A stretch of 64,000 nucleotides of DNA from Teredinibacter haidensis (GTDB lineage: Bacteria > Pseudomonadota > Gammaproteobacteria > Pseudomonadales > Cellvibrionaceae). The notes under the pieces are model-generated. The model made no database searches and was not told the origin of the DNA. It was given only the letters and a program-made list of their open reading frames with translations. The stretch's first letter is position 1, and each line of letters starts with the position of its first letter. Of this stretch, positions 9,100 to 19,029 are shown piece by piece. The position numbers and the translations under genes are program-made. The DNA lies in assembly GCF_014211975.1 (NCBI RefSeq), contig NZ_CP060084.1, positions 310,001 to 374,000 on the forward strand. The letters run 5' to 3'.

Positions 9100-12000
9100 A
9101 TGCCGCTAGAGGATGGAAGCCGTCACGATAACCCATCGGCTCGAGTCGATTATTTACTCCGGCGATCGGGGTCGGTAAGCCCTTGGGATTTTAACCGCTT
9201 AACGGACGAAGCTGTGACCCACGCTGCAGATAACGGCCGCCGGGATAGTCTCGCTTCCTCTCGTGCTTGGCGCCCCCTTGGCCCAAGGAATTTGGGTGGA
9301 CGAATTCGTTGTTTGGCTCAAGATGAGCGCGATCCGGATACCGTCTATGCAGGCAGTGGTCACGGCGGTTTGTGGCGCACACGCGATGCCGGTGATACTT
9401 GGGAGGTGCTAGATTACCTCGACCCGCCGGGCGTGCATCACGGTGTACCCATTGGCGCCGTGGCCATCAGTTACAGCAATCCGGAAATTCTTTACATAGG
9501 CACAGGTGAGCCGACGCGCTCGCCGCCCGCTGGCACGGTGCGGGATATTCCCGGCAACGGTCTCTATTGGTCTACAAACGGCGGCGAGAGCTTCCAGCAG
9601 ATTGATGAACCCGATATTGGAGAGGGCGATATAGGCGCCAGCCAATACGAAACCATTGTGGTCGACCCTTGGGAACCGAAGCGCCTGTGGATAGCGAGCC
9701 CAGATCGAGGCTTGGCGCGCGGGATTCCTCCCGTATTCGGCGGTACCCCTAACTTCCATCGCGATAATATTGATCATGCGGCCGCTCCAGCCGCCGGCAG
9801 CCAGCAGGCGTCCGATATTTGGGTGGATTTCGGCGCGAGTCGAACCACCCCGCCCACCACGGTTACCGTTTACGCAGCACTTTGGGGTAATGGTGTTTAT
9901 CGCGCGGTGTACAACCGCAATAACGATAGCTGGCAAGGTGCAACGGGTTCTGTTTGGACGCAAATCACACCGGCTTTTCCTGCGGGGTTTACACGCATAA
10001 AAATATCGGTGTGCCGCCAACAGTCTAACTGGATTGCCGCCGTTGCAGGTCTTGGTGCTGCTGACAATACAACCAACGTTTTCCTGTCGAACAATCAGGG
10101 TAACGCAGCCAGCTGGGTCGATACCGGTTCGCGAGCGGCGGCTGGCGACACGGGTACTCAGGCCTCTTACGATTTGGTACTGGGCGTTCACCCGTCCAAC
10201 CCTGCGATTATTATTACCGGTTCTGTCGAGCTTTTTTTAGGACGGCACAATGCTGTCGCCAGCACCACCGTGTGGTCGCGAATTCTCAACTGGCAGCAAC
10301 ACGATCTGGGTGACAGGGCACAGCATGCAGATCAGCACGCATTACTTTTCGATGCTGCAGATCCGCGACGTATCTGGGTAGGAAACGATGGTGGTCTGTC
10401 GTCTTCTGTGAACCTGGGCACGACTTGGCGGGAGCGTGGCTTGGGGATTAATGCCGCGCAGTTTTACGATATTTCCAGTCATCCCACATACCCTTACATT
10501 TACGGCGGTGGCTTGCAGGATAATGGCACCTGGCTGAGTTATGGCGGGCAAACCTGGTACCACGTTAATGGGGCAGACGGTGGGGAGGTCGCATTCGACC
10601 CGACAAACCCGCGCAATTTTTTTGCCACCTGGCAGGGTGGGTTTGACCAAACGACTATTCAGAGCATTGTTGCAGCAATTGGTAGCAACAATTATATGAA
10701 TCGCCTGCCTGATGTGCCTCAGGTGGGCGGCAACGATGTTAACCAGCAGGCTGCACTCACTGTGGCCGGAACAGGAATCGCCGGCGTTCACGGGGCGACC
10801 TTTGTCGGCATTATTGCCCAGCATCCAACCCTGGCCAATCATGTGCTTGTGGGGCGCAATGGAGCCGCTTATTTATCCACCAATGGGGTTAATTTTAATC
10901 AGGTCAACACGGGTGCCTTCACGGGGGCAAACGATCCGGTTTCAAAAATTGTTTACTCCCCGCAAACCCCCAATACCAACTGGTGGGTGGCTACAGAGCA
11001 GGGGCAGCTGTTTTTTACTAACGATGCCAATGCAACAGCCTGGACGGAACTGGCTGCGGCAGCTTCGGCCACCGTACACGACTCAGATCCTGCGGTTACA
11101 GTACAGTCCGCTGGTAACTACATTACCGGCGTTGCGGTCAACCGCAGCAATGACGCAATTATCGCTATTTCGGTTACCCTGAGAACGTCCGTAGGTGGCG
11201 CGCAGGGTTTTGTTTTTTTAAGTGGCGATAGGGGCGTGACCTGGTGCGAAATTTCCGGTCGTTGCGATCCTTGTAGTAGTGGCGGTAGTGATCAGCTAAA
11301 CCCCTCGGCCGCCACGGCCCTGGTGTTCGATCCTGGCAGCTCCACCAATGTGGCCAATACCCAAACCCTATATTGCGGCACCATGGCGGGTGTTTACGTG
11401 ATACGTAATGCCATTGCCCCCTCGGGTTCTATCACCAATTTTAACCCTGAGTGGCACACCTTTAACGGCGGACTACCGCTTACGCTGATTTTCGATCTCG
11501 AGTCTGTCACCTTTCAGGATGCCGGTGGCACAGCGCAAAATTTGTTGCGCTGTGCCACCCACGCTCGCGGTGCCTATGAGTGTGACTTGGGCGGGGCACC
11601 GCCTGTAAAGCTACTGATTCGCGATAATATTGTTGATGACGGGCGCCGCTACGCCGCTGCCCACCAGGTGCCAAATAATCACGATCCAAGGATGACTGCT
11701 GGTGCTACAGCGGTGATGCAGTTAAATCGCGCGCTGGATCTTCGTATCGATACTCCGCCTTACCGCTACTTCGGCAGCGCCATGGACGGGTTGGAATTTG
11801 ACGAACATTTGCGCAGCCAGTCGCTGGCGGCGGGTAAAAAAAACATCGTTTACCTACAGTTGAATAATGTTGGCAGTGGCCGCTCTACGAATGCTCAGCT
11901 CAATATTTATTGGGCGCAGGCTTCCGGTGCGCCCCTACAAGCACCGGATCTGCAGGCGGATTTTTGGACGCAGTTTCCCAATGTGGAAGATGGCGGTGTC

Positions 12001-12786
12001 TGGCAGAAAGTGGGTGGTAAGCAAATCAACTCTCTGCCGTCGGGGCAGCCGTTGGTGGTGGGCTTTAAATGGAATGTACCCGGGCAATTGACCGGCGAAA
12101 TAGCACTATTGGCGATTGCTAGCGACCCCGATCAGGATGCGCTAAATACCGCCGGGCTGGGGCTTGTGGTAGACCCGGCAAAAGCGGGCAGTTTTATCGG
12201 TACTGAGCGTCGAACCGCATTGCGACAAACCCCGGTTTTACCCGCGCCGCCAGACGCTTTGTTGCGCGACGGTTTTGACGACCTGGGCAACCTGGGTGAA
12301 ACTGCCTGGGGTGCGCGCAGCCACGACATCATTGTGGTTCACGCCGCCGACCCAACCCCTGCCGCAACCTTCGCTGATGGTACTGACCTACGTAAAAGTG
12401 ATGTGCTCGATGGCAGTGAGACTAACCATATCTATGTGCGGGTGAACAATGCTGGTAGTCGTCCGTTGAGTAACGTCGCGGTTGAGGTATTTGATATTCC
12501 TTTCGCCACCCTGGAAGACCCCAGTACCTGGGTAACTCGCGGCACGGTAAATCTCGCCAATATTGCTGCCAATACTTCGGCGATTATGCCCGCTATTCAA
12601 TGGCCCACCCCTGCCGATCCTGCGCCAAACAATGGCTATCTACTGTTTGCGTTGGTTCAGGCCGATGGTGATCCGCGTCCGGATTTTTTGGCGCGTGTAG
12701 ACAGTCTCGCGAGCGTATGGGAAATGGTGCTGGAAGCAGTTGATAGTGGTAATGCCGTTTTGCGCGGTATTAAGTGGCAGAGCTAG
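9100..12786 (+). CDS. Giant Asp-box beta-propeller protein, first paralogue
   Basis: This 1228-residue protein has no visible signal peptide. Residues about 55-840 form a sortilin/GH74-like beta-propeller with repeated Asp boxes (S/T-x-D-x-G-x-x-W and variants): TRDAGDTW near 95, STNGGESF near 160, SVNLGTTW near 440, SGDRGVTW near 710. It opens with the WRPLGPRNLGGRIRC pattern typical of bacterial VPS10-like propellers. Residues about 845-1228 hold two CARDB/Ig-like beta domains (ADGTDLRKSD and VNNAGSRPLSNVAVEVF). Such propellers are found in sialidases, xyloglucanases and ligand-binding proteins; catalytic residues cannot be assigned here. It starts one base after the collagen gene and 14 bases before its own paralogue. 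It could be a receptor-binding tip, a particle-bound glycan-binding protein or a cargo. Confidence 0.75.
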   Translation: MPLEDGSRHDNPSARVDYLLRRSGSVSPWDFNRLTDEAVTHAADNGRRDSLASSRAWRPLGPRNLGGRIRCLAQDERDPDTVYAGSGHGGLWRTRDAGDTWEVLDYLDPPGVHHGVPIGAVAISYSNPEILYIGTGEPTRSPPAGTVRDIPGNGLYWSTNGGESFQQIDEPDIGEGDIGASQYETIVVDPWEPKRLWIASPDRGLARGIPPVFGGTPNFHRDNIDHAAAPAAGSQQASDIWVDFGASRTTPPTTVTVYAALWGNGVYRAVYNRNNDSWQGATGSVWTQITPAFPAGFTRIKISVCRQQSNWIAAVAGLGAADNTTNVFLSNNQGNAASWVDTGSRAAAGDTGTQASYDLVLGVHPSNPAIIITGSVELFLGRHNAVASTTVWSRILNWQQHDLGDRAQHADQHALLFDAADPRRIWVGNDGGLSSSVNLGTTWRERGLGINAAQFYDISSHPTYPYIYGGGLQDNGTWLSYGGQTWYHVNGADGGEVAFDPTNPRNFFATWQGGFDQTTIQSIVAAIGSNNYMNRLPDVPQVGGNDVNQQAALTVAGTGIAGVHGATFVGIIAQHPTLANHVLVGRNGAAYLSTNGVNFNQVNTGAFTGANDPVSKIVYSPQTPNTNWWVATEQGQLFFTNDANATAWTELAAAASATVHDSDPAVTVQSAGNYITGVAVNRSNDAIIAISVTLRTSVGGAQGFVFLSGDRGVTWCEISGRCDPCSSGGSDQLNPSAATALVFDPGSSTNVANTQTLYCGTMAGVYVIRNAIAPSGSITNFNPEWHTFNGGLPLTLIFDLESVTFQDAGGTAQNLLRCATHARGAYECDLGGAPPVKLLIRDNIVDDGRRYAAAHQVPNNHDPRMTAGATAVMQLNRALDLRIDTPPYRYFGSAMDGLEFDEHLRSQSLAAGKKNIVYLQLNNVGSGRSTNAQLNIYWAQASGAPLQAPDLQADFWTQFPNVEDGGVWQKVGGKQINSLPSGQPLVVGFKWNVPGQLTGEIALLAIASDPDQDALNTAGLGLVVDPAKAGSFIGTERRTALRQTPVLPAPPDALLRDGFDDLGNLGETAWGARSHDIIVVHAADPTPAATFADGTDLRKSDVLDGSETNHIYVRVNNAGSRPLSNVAVEVFDIPFATLEDPSTWVTRGTVNLANIAANTSAIMPAIQWPTPADPAPNNGYLLFALVQADGDPRPDFLARVDSLASVWEMVLEAVDSGNAVLRGIKWQS

Positions 12787-12800
12787 GAGAGTGAAGAGCA

Positions 12801-15800
12801 ATGACCAGCTTTGAACCCATTCACGACCCCGAATTGCACGACGAACCCGATGCCCGAGAGGAAGCGAATGAAGGAATAGCGTCCATCCCGTCCACCAGCC
12901 TGCGTGAGAATTTAGATGAGGTCCTCGTCCATGCCGGTTCCGCCGCCCGGAGGGATCCCAATGCCGCCAACTTTCCCTGGCGCTCGTTGGGGCCGCGCAA
13001 CGTGGGTGGTCGCGTTCGTTGTATTACTCAAGATCCAATCAATGCGCAAATTCTCTACGCTGGTACGCCACGCGGTTTGTGGAAAACCACTAATGCCGGT
13101 GACACCTGGTCTGTATTGGATGACTTTAGGCCGCCTAGCCCTCCCAACAATGTACCCCAGGCTTTGCCCGTGGGTGCGCTTGGGGTTGGGCGCAGTAATG
13201 CGCAGGTGCTCTATGTGGGAACAGGCGAGCCGGTGCTCAACAAGGCTGATTATGACTACAAACTCTCCGGCGCCGGACTGTATTGGTCGACCGATGGTGG
13301 TCAGATTTTGAGTCGTTTGGATCATCCCGATGTCGGCACCGGTACCATTGCCAGCCGTAACTTCGAGCGTATTATCGTCGACCCCTGGGAGCCGCGACGG
13401 TTGTGGCTTGCCTCTCCCTTGCGGGGTTTGTGGCGGGGAGTTCCCTCGGGCGCCTTCCCTAACCCCCCAACGTTTTCTCAAGACGTGGTCGATGGAGCTT
13501 CTGCTCCGGCGTCTGCAGCAAAGCAGGACGCCAGTGATGTGGTGGTCAACTTTGGCAATACGACAGGGCCGCCACCGGCTAAATACACGGTCTATGTTGC
13601 TCTGCGTGGGCGCGGAATCTTTGCTGCTACCTACGATCGAGCCACCAACACTTACGACACCGATGCTGCCGGTATTGCTTGGCGTTATCTCAGCAGCAAC
13701 AAATTTCCAAAAGCCGATGCCGATATTAACAAACGAAAATTTCATCGACTGAAGATCGCACTTTGCGCAGCGCAGCCGCAACATCTTTACGCCATTTTTG
13801 CCTTGCAAGATAACAAGGCATCTAATGTTTTCCATAGCTCCGATGGCGGCGCGAACTGGGAAGAAACGGGCAGTAGGCCTGGTGATAAAGGGAAGCAGGC
13901 TTGGTATGACCTAGTCTTGGAGGTACACCGACAGGATCCTAAGGTTATTATTACCGGCAGTGTGGATATGTACCGCAGCTACGATGGTGGCAAGCACTGG
14001 GATAAAATTATCGATTGGCTGCAATACAATAAGGGCGACCGCGCCCAGCATGCCGATCAGCATGCCTGTGTTTTCGATCACTCAGACATTCGCAAAGTGT
14101 GGGTTGGGAACGATGGCGGCATCTCCATGACCGGCGATCTGGGCCATACTTGGCGCAAGCGCAGCCACGGTATTCTCGCGTCGCAACCCAATGACATTAC
14201 CTCCCACCCGAATTTCCCGATGGTGTGCGGCGGCGGCTTGCAAGATAACGGCACCTGGGTGAGCTATGGCGGCCTTACTTGGCACTATATGTATGGTGGA
14301 GATGGCGGTGATATCGGTTTTGAACCCAACGATGTACGTGCCTTTCACGTTACGACCCAAAATGGTGTGAGCCAGGCCAAGGTGCAGCAGAGTACGGACT
14401 TCAATTGGCTCTATTCCAACCCTCTTCCTGATGTGGGCGCCGATGAGCAGATGCGAGTGGAAATTCTGGAGCGTGGTTCGGGCTTTAGCGGTTCCCACAA
14501 ATCCACGTTCTATGCCGTACTGGAGCATCACCCCAGCAATGCCAACGAGGGGCTTATCGGTCGTTACAAAGCCTTGTACCGGACGACAGATGGCCACGAT
14601 TGGAGCAACCAAAACCTGGGAGATCTGCGGGAATTCCGGCCAGCGGGGAGTACTTCGGCTTTCTACAATGCGCAAATTAGCGCCATTGCATACGGCCCTG
14701 GCGCGAATGCGAATAGTATCTGGTGGGCGGCAACATCGCGCGGCGAAGTCTTTCTGACCACAAATGGCGGTACCGATTGGAACGCCGTCGGTCCGGTGCC
14801 TGCCAACGGATGCTGGATTGCTCAAATTGCCGTGCACCCGTCCAGCGCTAATATTGTGGCATTTTGCTGTGCTGAACCCGACGGCACGGTTTATCTCAGT
14901 GGTGATCAAGGCAGTCATTGGCTGGAAATTTCCGGTGTCGACATCAATGCGACGGCCGCTGTCGCCAATCGACTGGGGCCTAGTCCCTCTCTCGCACTGG
15001 CTTTTGACCCTGGCTGCCCTAACGTTGCCGCTGGCCCACATACTCTTTATGTGGGAACCCTTACGGGCGTTTACGTTATTCGCAACGCTGTGGCTCCTGC
15101 CGCTGCAGTGGGTGGGTTAGTGTTCAATCCGGTATGGAGAACCTTGAATATCGGTCTGCCATTGGTGCAAATTTATGATATGGAAGCCATTCGCTATACG
15201 GTGAACGCCGTTAATAAGGACGTTTTGCGGGTCGCAACTTTTGGTCGCGGAGTTTATGAGTGTGATCTGAACGGCGCACCAGTGGTGCGTTTATTAGTGC
15301 GCAATCACGTCTGTGATACTGGCAGACAATACGATGTTGCTCAGCGGTTGATAGATGACCCTCGCGTGCCTGCGGGACGAACACTGGCCAGCCAGGAGCA
15401 TGTGAGTATCGATATCCGTATTGATTCGGCGCCCTTTGTGGATTTCGGCCCCGTGATGGATGCCGTGGAGATGGATGAAGATTTTTCTGGCGAGTCTAGT
15501 TTACGCGCGGGCGAAATCAACCTCGTTTACGTACAGGTACAAAATACAGGAGGTGGTGATGCAGCGGCTACCCAGGTCCACCTGTTTTTTGCCGATACCG
15601 CTGGAACACCGGCGAGGGCGCCGGACTTTGCTGCTGGTGCCTGGGGCAGCTTTCCTGCGGCAGCGGCACCCTGGCGCCTTGCCGAAACCAAAAACCTGCC
15701 ACATTTACAATCGTCAACACCACAGGTCTTGGGGTTTCGCTGGGACGTTCCTGTAGATGTCGGCAGTGAAGTGGCGCTGTTGGTCATTGCCAGCCACGCC

Positions 15801-16520
15801 AACGATAATATTGTCACGCACGACGCTGAGTTCCAGGTTCGTCCGGCCGCAAACCCGATACCGTCACTGGTAATCGATACTCGCAATGCGAACGCCCTAG
15901 TGCTGGCAGATCGTCGTGCGGCAATGCGTATAGTCTCCGTTGAAACCTATAACCCAGATCCTTTTGTTCGAGATGGGATGGATGATCAGGGGCTGGGAGC
16001 GGTTGCCTGGGGAGGGCGAGCTGCCGATATTGTTGTTCTGGAACAAACCGCTGCAGCAGCTATTGCCGATATCAATACCGAGTTTACCAACTTGGCCGAT
16101 AAGCGTGCCGACGACCAGCTAAACATTAGCAATAATTACCGTATCTTCGTGCGTGTTCATAACCGTCGTCGAATCGCTTTTGCCAACCCCAGTGTTCAAC
16201 TCTATGCGATTTCGCTGGCCAATCTTACCCTGCCGGGTAACTGGGTGGATTTAGGTGCGGTGAATATCGCTTCCATTGATGCACAATCATGGCGTTTCTC
16301 TGCCGCCATTAATTGGGATACACCACCGGACCCAGGAAACAGTGGCGATCGAAAATTCTGGTTGTTGGCGGCTATTGTGGGTGTGGAAGACCCTACGGGC
16401 GCCGATGATGAAGCGCCGGACCACACAGCCATTAACAGTGTGCAGAGCTTCTGGCATTTTTTTGTGGGTGCAGAAAGAAGTAACAATGCGGCGCTTAGAG
16501 TGGTGCCGTGGAGCGCATAA
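12801..16520 (+). CDS. Giant Asp-box beta-propeller protein, second paralogue
   Basis: The 1239-residue product is a full-length paralogue of the preceding protein with the same order: a ~55-residue acidic N-terminus, a propeller opening with WRSLGPRNVGGRVRCI, Asp boxes (TTNAGDTW, SSDGGANW, SYDGGKHW, TGDLGHTW, TTNGGTDW, SGDQGSHW), then two CARDB/Ig-like domains ending in a conserved VPW/KW terminus. The blade-connecting segment QHADQHACVFDHSDIRKVWVGNDGG matches its counterpart almost residue for residue, while the outer loops differ. This is the pattern of an old tandem duplication with divergence of the binding surface. A good ribosome site (AGGAG) lies upstream. It is the last gene of the operon. 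Function is unknown; binding of glycans or host/prey surface ligands is an inference. Confidence 0.75.
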   Translation: MTSFEPIHDPELHDEPDAREEANEGIASIPSTSLRENLDEVLVHAGSAARRDPNAANFPWRSLGPRNVGGRVRCITQDPINAQILYAGTPRGLWKTTNAGDTWSVLDDFRPPSPPNNVPQALPVGALGVGRSNAQVLYVGTGEPVLNKADYDYKLSGAGLYWSTDGGQILSRLDHPDVGTGTIASRNFERIIVDPWEPRRLWLASPLRGLWRGVPSGAFPNPPTFSQDVVDGASAPASAAKQDASDVVVNFGNTTGPPPAKYTVYVALRGRGIFAATYDRATNTYDTDAAGIAWRYLSSNKFPKADADINKRKFHRLKIALCAAQPQHLYAIFALQDNKASNVFHSSDGGANWEETGSRPGDKGKQAWYDLVLEVHRQDPKVIITGSVDMYRSYDGGKHWDKIIDWLQYNKGDRAQHADQHACVFDHSDIRKVWVGNDGGISMTGDLGHTWRKRSHGILASQPNDITSHPNFPMVCGGGLQDNGTWVSYGGLTWHYMYGGDGGDIGFEPNDVRAFHVTTQNGVSQAKVQQSTDFNWLYSNPLPDVGADEQMRVEILERGSGFSGSHKSTFYAVLEHHPSNANEGLIGRYKALYRTTDGHDWSNQNLGDLREFRPAGSTSAFYNAQISAIAYGPGANANSIWWAATSRGEVFLTTNGGTDWNAVGPVPANGCWIAQIAVHPSSANIVAFCCAEPDGTVYLSGDQGSHWLEISGVDINATAAVANRLGPSPSLALAFDPGCPNVAAGPHTLYVGTLTGVYVIRNAVAPAAAVGGLVFNPVWRTLNIGLPLVQIYDMEAIRYTVNAVNKDVLRVATFGRGVYECDLNGAPVVRLLVRNHVCDTGRQYDVAQRLIDDPRVPAGRTLASQEHVSIDIRIDSAPFVDFGPVMDAVEMDEDFSGESSLRAGEINLVYVQVQNTGGGDAAATQVHLFFADTAGTPARAPDFAAGAWGSFPAAAAPWRLAETKNLPHLQSSTPQVLGFRWDVPVDVGSEVALLVIASHANDNIVTHDAEFQVRPAANPIPSLVIDTRNANALVLADRRAAMRIVSVETYNPDPFVRDGMDDQGLGAVAWGGRAADIVVLEQTAAAAIADINTEFTNLADKRADDQLNISNNYRIFVRVHNRRRIAFANPSVQLYAISLANLTLPGNWVDLGAVNIASIDAQSWRFSAAINWDTPPDPGNSGDRKFWLLAAIVGVEDPTGADDEAPDHTAINSVQSFWHFFVGAERSNNAALRVVPWSA

Positions 16521-16593
16521 CTTTATGTAAGGTTGAGGTGTGTTTTATCGTGCATTAATATTTTTATAGCTAACAGGTACGGTAATAATTTTT

Positions 16594-16621
16594 TAGCGGC
16601 GGGGTTTTAATGCCGCCGCTA
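16594..16621. repeat. Perfect 9-bp inverted repeat between convergent genes
   Basis: TAGCGGCGG and its exact complement are separated by a 10-base loop, between the end of the propeller operon and the end of a convergent small gene. The T run lies on the 5' side of the stem in the plus direction, so it is not a textbook terminator for the operon, but it may still stop transcription or protect 3' ends. Confidence 0.5.
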
Positions 16622-16635
16622 GGGGCGTCTTTATG

Positions 16636-16836
16636 TTATTTATTTGAGGTCAGCAGAGTTTTACCCGTCTGAAATAATGCATCGAACAAAAACCAGGTTG
16701 TCAGAAATGCCACCAGCTCCAACCCAAAACTTCCAAATTTGTATAACGTGTTGGCGATAAAAAAAGAAACTAAAAATACGGGGGCTTGCTCTAGGGCAAT
16801 ACGTTGAACAGACAGCTCGCGAAATAGAGAGTACAT
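16636..16836 (-). CDS. Small two-segment membrane protein
   Basis: This 66-residue protein is not recognised. It has two hydrophobic stretches, about residues 18-31 (PVFLVSFFIANTLY) and 36-54 (FGLELVAFLTTWFLFDALF), with a Lys/Thr-rich end, so it is likely an inner-membrane protein. An AAAAGGA ribosome site lies 7 bases before the ATG, which supports real translation. It sits alone, convergent with the propeller operon, and may be independently transcribed. A holin-like or toxin-like role next to an injection-system operon is conceivable, but nothing in the sequence proves it. Confidence 0.5.
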   Translation of the reverse strand: MYSLFRELSVQRIALEQAPVFLVSFFIANTLYKFGSFGLELVAFLTTWFLFDALFQTGKTLLTSNK

Positions 16837-17352
16837 AATAAAATCCTTTTGAAAATTAATGGTACTTTAAAAGGAACTGCGTAGGGAATGATGCTAAACA
16901 GTTTGGAATTAATATTCAAATGATTTTGGCTTCTGGTGTAATAGTGGTTAGGGGTATTTCCAATAATACTTTTATTTGTTTTAGTTATTGGAGAAAATTT
17001 TTGACGCTAATTTTTTTGGACTATCTAGAAAACGGTAAGCGGCTGCGCCGTATTTAAAATGTTTCGCAACAGAGTCTAACGGGTATGGTTCGCAAATCTA
17101 TACTCACCACAGGATCAATAGGCGTAGGTTGATATTTGTGCCTGCACGCAAGCCGGCTCTGCCAGAGCGTTAGGATGGCAATTATAAATATTAAGAGAGG
17201 GGGATGAGTTGGTGGGGCGGTTACAGCGTTTTTTGCTGCTTCAGCGTAGTGGCCAGTGTGCTAAAGTTTTAATTTCACGGCCGGGATATTCAGCGGGGCT
17301 GGTGTTCAAGCTGAGAACAATCAACCCCGCCGAGATTTATTAATATACCAAA
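16837..17352. other. Gene-less stretch before pgi
   Basis: No credible reading frame, tRNA or element was recognised. It is AT-rich at the left, where it should hold the promoter of the small membrane protein, and of mixed composition at the right, where it receives the 3' end of pgi. A GCGGGG/CCCCGC pair around 17294-17332 could form a loose hairpin downstream of pgi, but it lacks a T run. Confidence 0.5.
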
Positions 17353-18996
17353 TTACAGGCTTTTGTTCGCTTCGTTAAATTTGCGCACCAATGTTTGCGT
17401 TGACGAGTCCCAGTCGCCCGGGATATCGGTGGTATCGATGGCATTGGCGATGTGGGTGCCGAGCAGCTTGCCCAGTTCCACGCCCCACTGGTCGTAGGAG
17501 TTAATATTCCATAGCGTGCCAAGGGTGTAGACCTTTTGCTCGTAGGCAGCAATGAGTGCGCCCAGAGTTTCCGGTGTCAGCTTGTCCATCAGGATGGTGT
17601 TGCTGGGGTGGTTGCCGGGGTGAACTTTGTGCTCTGCCAGCTTCTGAATTTCTTCTTCGCTAACACCGTTTGCGCGCAGCTCTGCTTCGGTGGTTTCCAG
17701 ATCCCGGCCGCTCATCAGTGCCTGGCTCTGGGCAACGCAGTTGGCGAATAGGTACTTATGCTGATGGTCAATAGGGTGGTGGGCCTGCAGGGTGGCGATA
17801 AAGTCGGTGGGAACCATAGTGGTACCCTGGTGTAGCAGCTGGTGGAAAGAGTGTTGGCCGTTAGTGCCTTCACTACCCCAAACGATTGAGCCTGTCTGGT
17901 AGTCCACGCGGGCGCCGTCTTTGGTTACGCTCTTACCGTTACTTTCCATTTCTAGTTGTTGTAGGTAGGCCGGCAGCAGTTGCAGATGGCAGGCGTAGGG
18001 TAGAATAGCCTGCGTATCGGTGCCGAGGAAGTTGCTGTACCAGAAAATGATCAGGCCCATCAGTACGGGAATATTTTTTTCCAGTGGTGCCTCGGCAAAG
18101 TGGGTGTCCATGGCGTTGGCACCCGCGCGCAGCTTATTGAAGTTATCCATTCCCACGGCGAAGGCGATGGGCATACCAATGGCTGACCACAATGAGTAGC
18201 GGCCGCCCACCCAGTCCCACAGGGGGTAGACGTTATCGGCATCAATACCAAATTCAACGGCTTTATCGACCTTGGATGATATGGCCACGAAGTGATGACA
18301 CAGTTGATTTTCACCACAGTCGTTGTCGAGCATCCATTTTCGTGCGCTCAGGGAGTTTTCCAGCGTCTCCAGGGTGGAAAAAGATTTGGAGGCGATCAGG
18401 AACAATGTGGTGGCCGGATTCAGCTTTTGCGTTAGGTCGTAAATCTCTGCTCCGTCGACGTTGGCAATGAAGTGAACATTGACATGGCCTGTGTGAAAAG
18501 GTGTCAGCGCTTTAGTCACCATACGCGGACCGAGGTCGGAACCGCCGATACCGATATTCACCACATCGGTAATTTTGTCGCCTTTAAAGCCTTTCCATTC
18601 ACCACTGTGAACAGATTCAATTAATCCCGCCATTTTTGTCAGCGTCGCTTCTACGCACTTTTCTTCTTCGTTAGAGGCTTCACCGGTATAGCGTAGAGCG
18701 GAATGGAGAGCTGGTCGGTCTTCGGTATTGTTTACATGGTCTCCGCGGAAAAGGCGTTTGATCGCACCCTGTAAGTCGGCCTGTTTGGCAGCATCCAGTA
18801 AGAGTGCTAGCGTCTGCTCGTCGATATGGTTTTTCGAAAAGTCCAGTTCCAAGCCTGCGGCGGCAACAGAGTAGCGAGCAGAGCGGTTGGCGTCTTCGCT
18901 GAACAGTTGTTTTAAGGTGCGTCCTTCCCAGGAAGCGGCATTATCGACGAGTTGATCCCAGTTACTGTACAGATCGGATAATTTTCGTTTTTGCAT
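17353..18996 (-). CDS. pgi: Glucose-6-phosphate isomerase
   Basis: This 547-residue enzyme interconverts glucose 6-phosphate and fructose 6-phosphate in the cytoplasm. Family signatures are clear: the phosphate-binding GIGGSDLGPRMV (about 152-163), VGGRYSLWSAIGMPIAF, GSEGTNGQHSFHQLLHQGT with the catalytic Glu/His region, and the C-terminal signature with EQKVYTLGTLWNINSYDQWG containing the active-site Lys. Length is normal for the bacterial/eukaryotic-type enzyme. It lies 33 bases downstream of ispB on the same strand and probably shares its transcript, while fbaA, another glycolytic gene, is just upstream of ispB. Confidence 0.98.
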   Translation of the reverse strand: MQKRKLSDLYSNWDQLVDNAASWEGRTLKQLFSEDANRSARYSVAAAGLELDFSKNHIDEQTLALLLDAAKQADLQGAIKRLFRGDHVNNTEDRPALHSALRYTGEASNEEEKCVEATLTKMAGLIESVHSGEWKGFKGDKITDVVNIGIGGSDLGPRMVTKALTPFHTGHVNVHFIANVDGAEIYDLTQKLNPATTLFLIASKSFSTLETLENSLSARKWMLDNDCGENQLCHHFVAISSKVDKAVEFGIDADNVYPLWDWVGGRYSLWSAIGMPIAFAVGMDNFNKLRAGANAMDTHFAEAPLEKNIPVLMGLIIFWYSNFLGTDTQAILPYACHLQLLPAYLQQLEMESNGKSVTKDGARVDYQTGSIVWGSEGTNGQHSFHQLLHQGTTMVPTDFIATLQAHHPIDHQHKYLFANCVAQSQALMSGRDLETTEAELRANGVSEEEIQKLAEHKVHPGNHPSNTILMDKLTPETLGALIAAYEQKVYTLGTLWNINSYDQWGVELGKLLGTHIANAIDTTDIPGDWDSSTQTLVRKFNEANKSL

Positions 18997-19029
18997 CGAT
19001 AGACTCTCTATGGCTGGGCTTAGGTAGAT

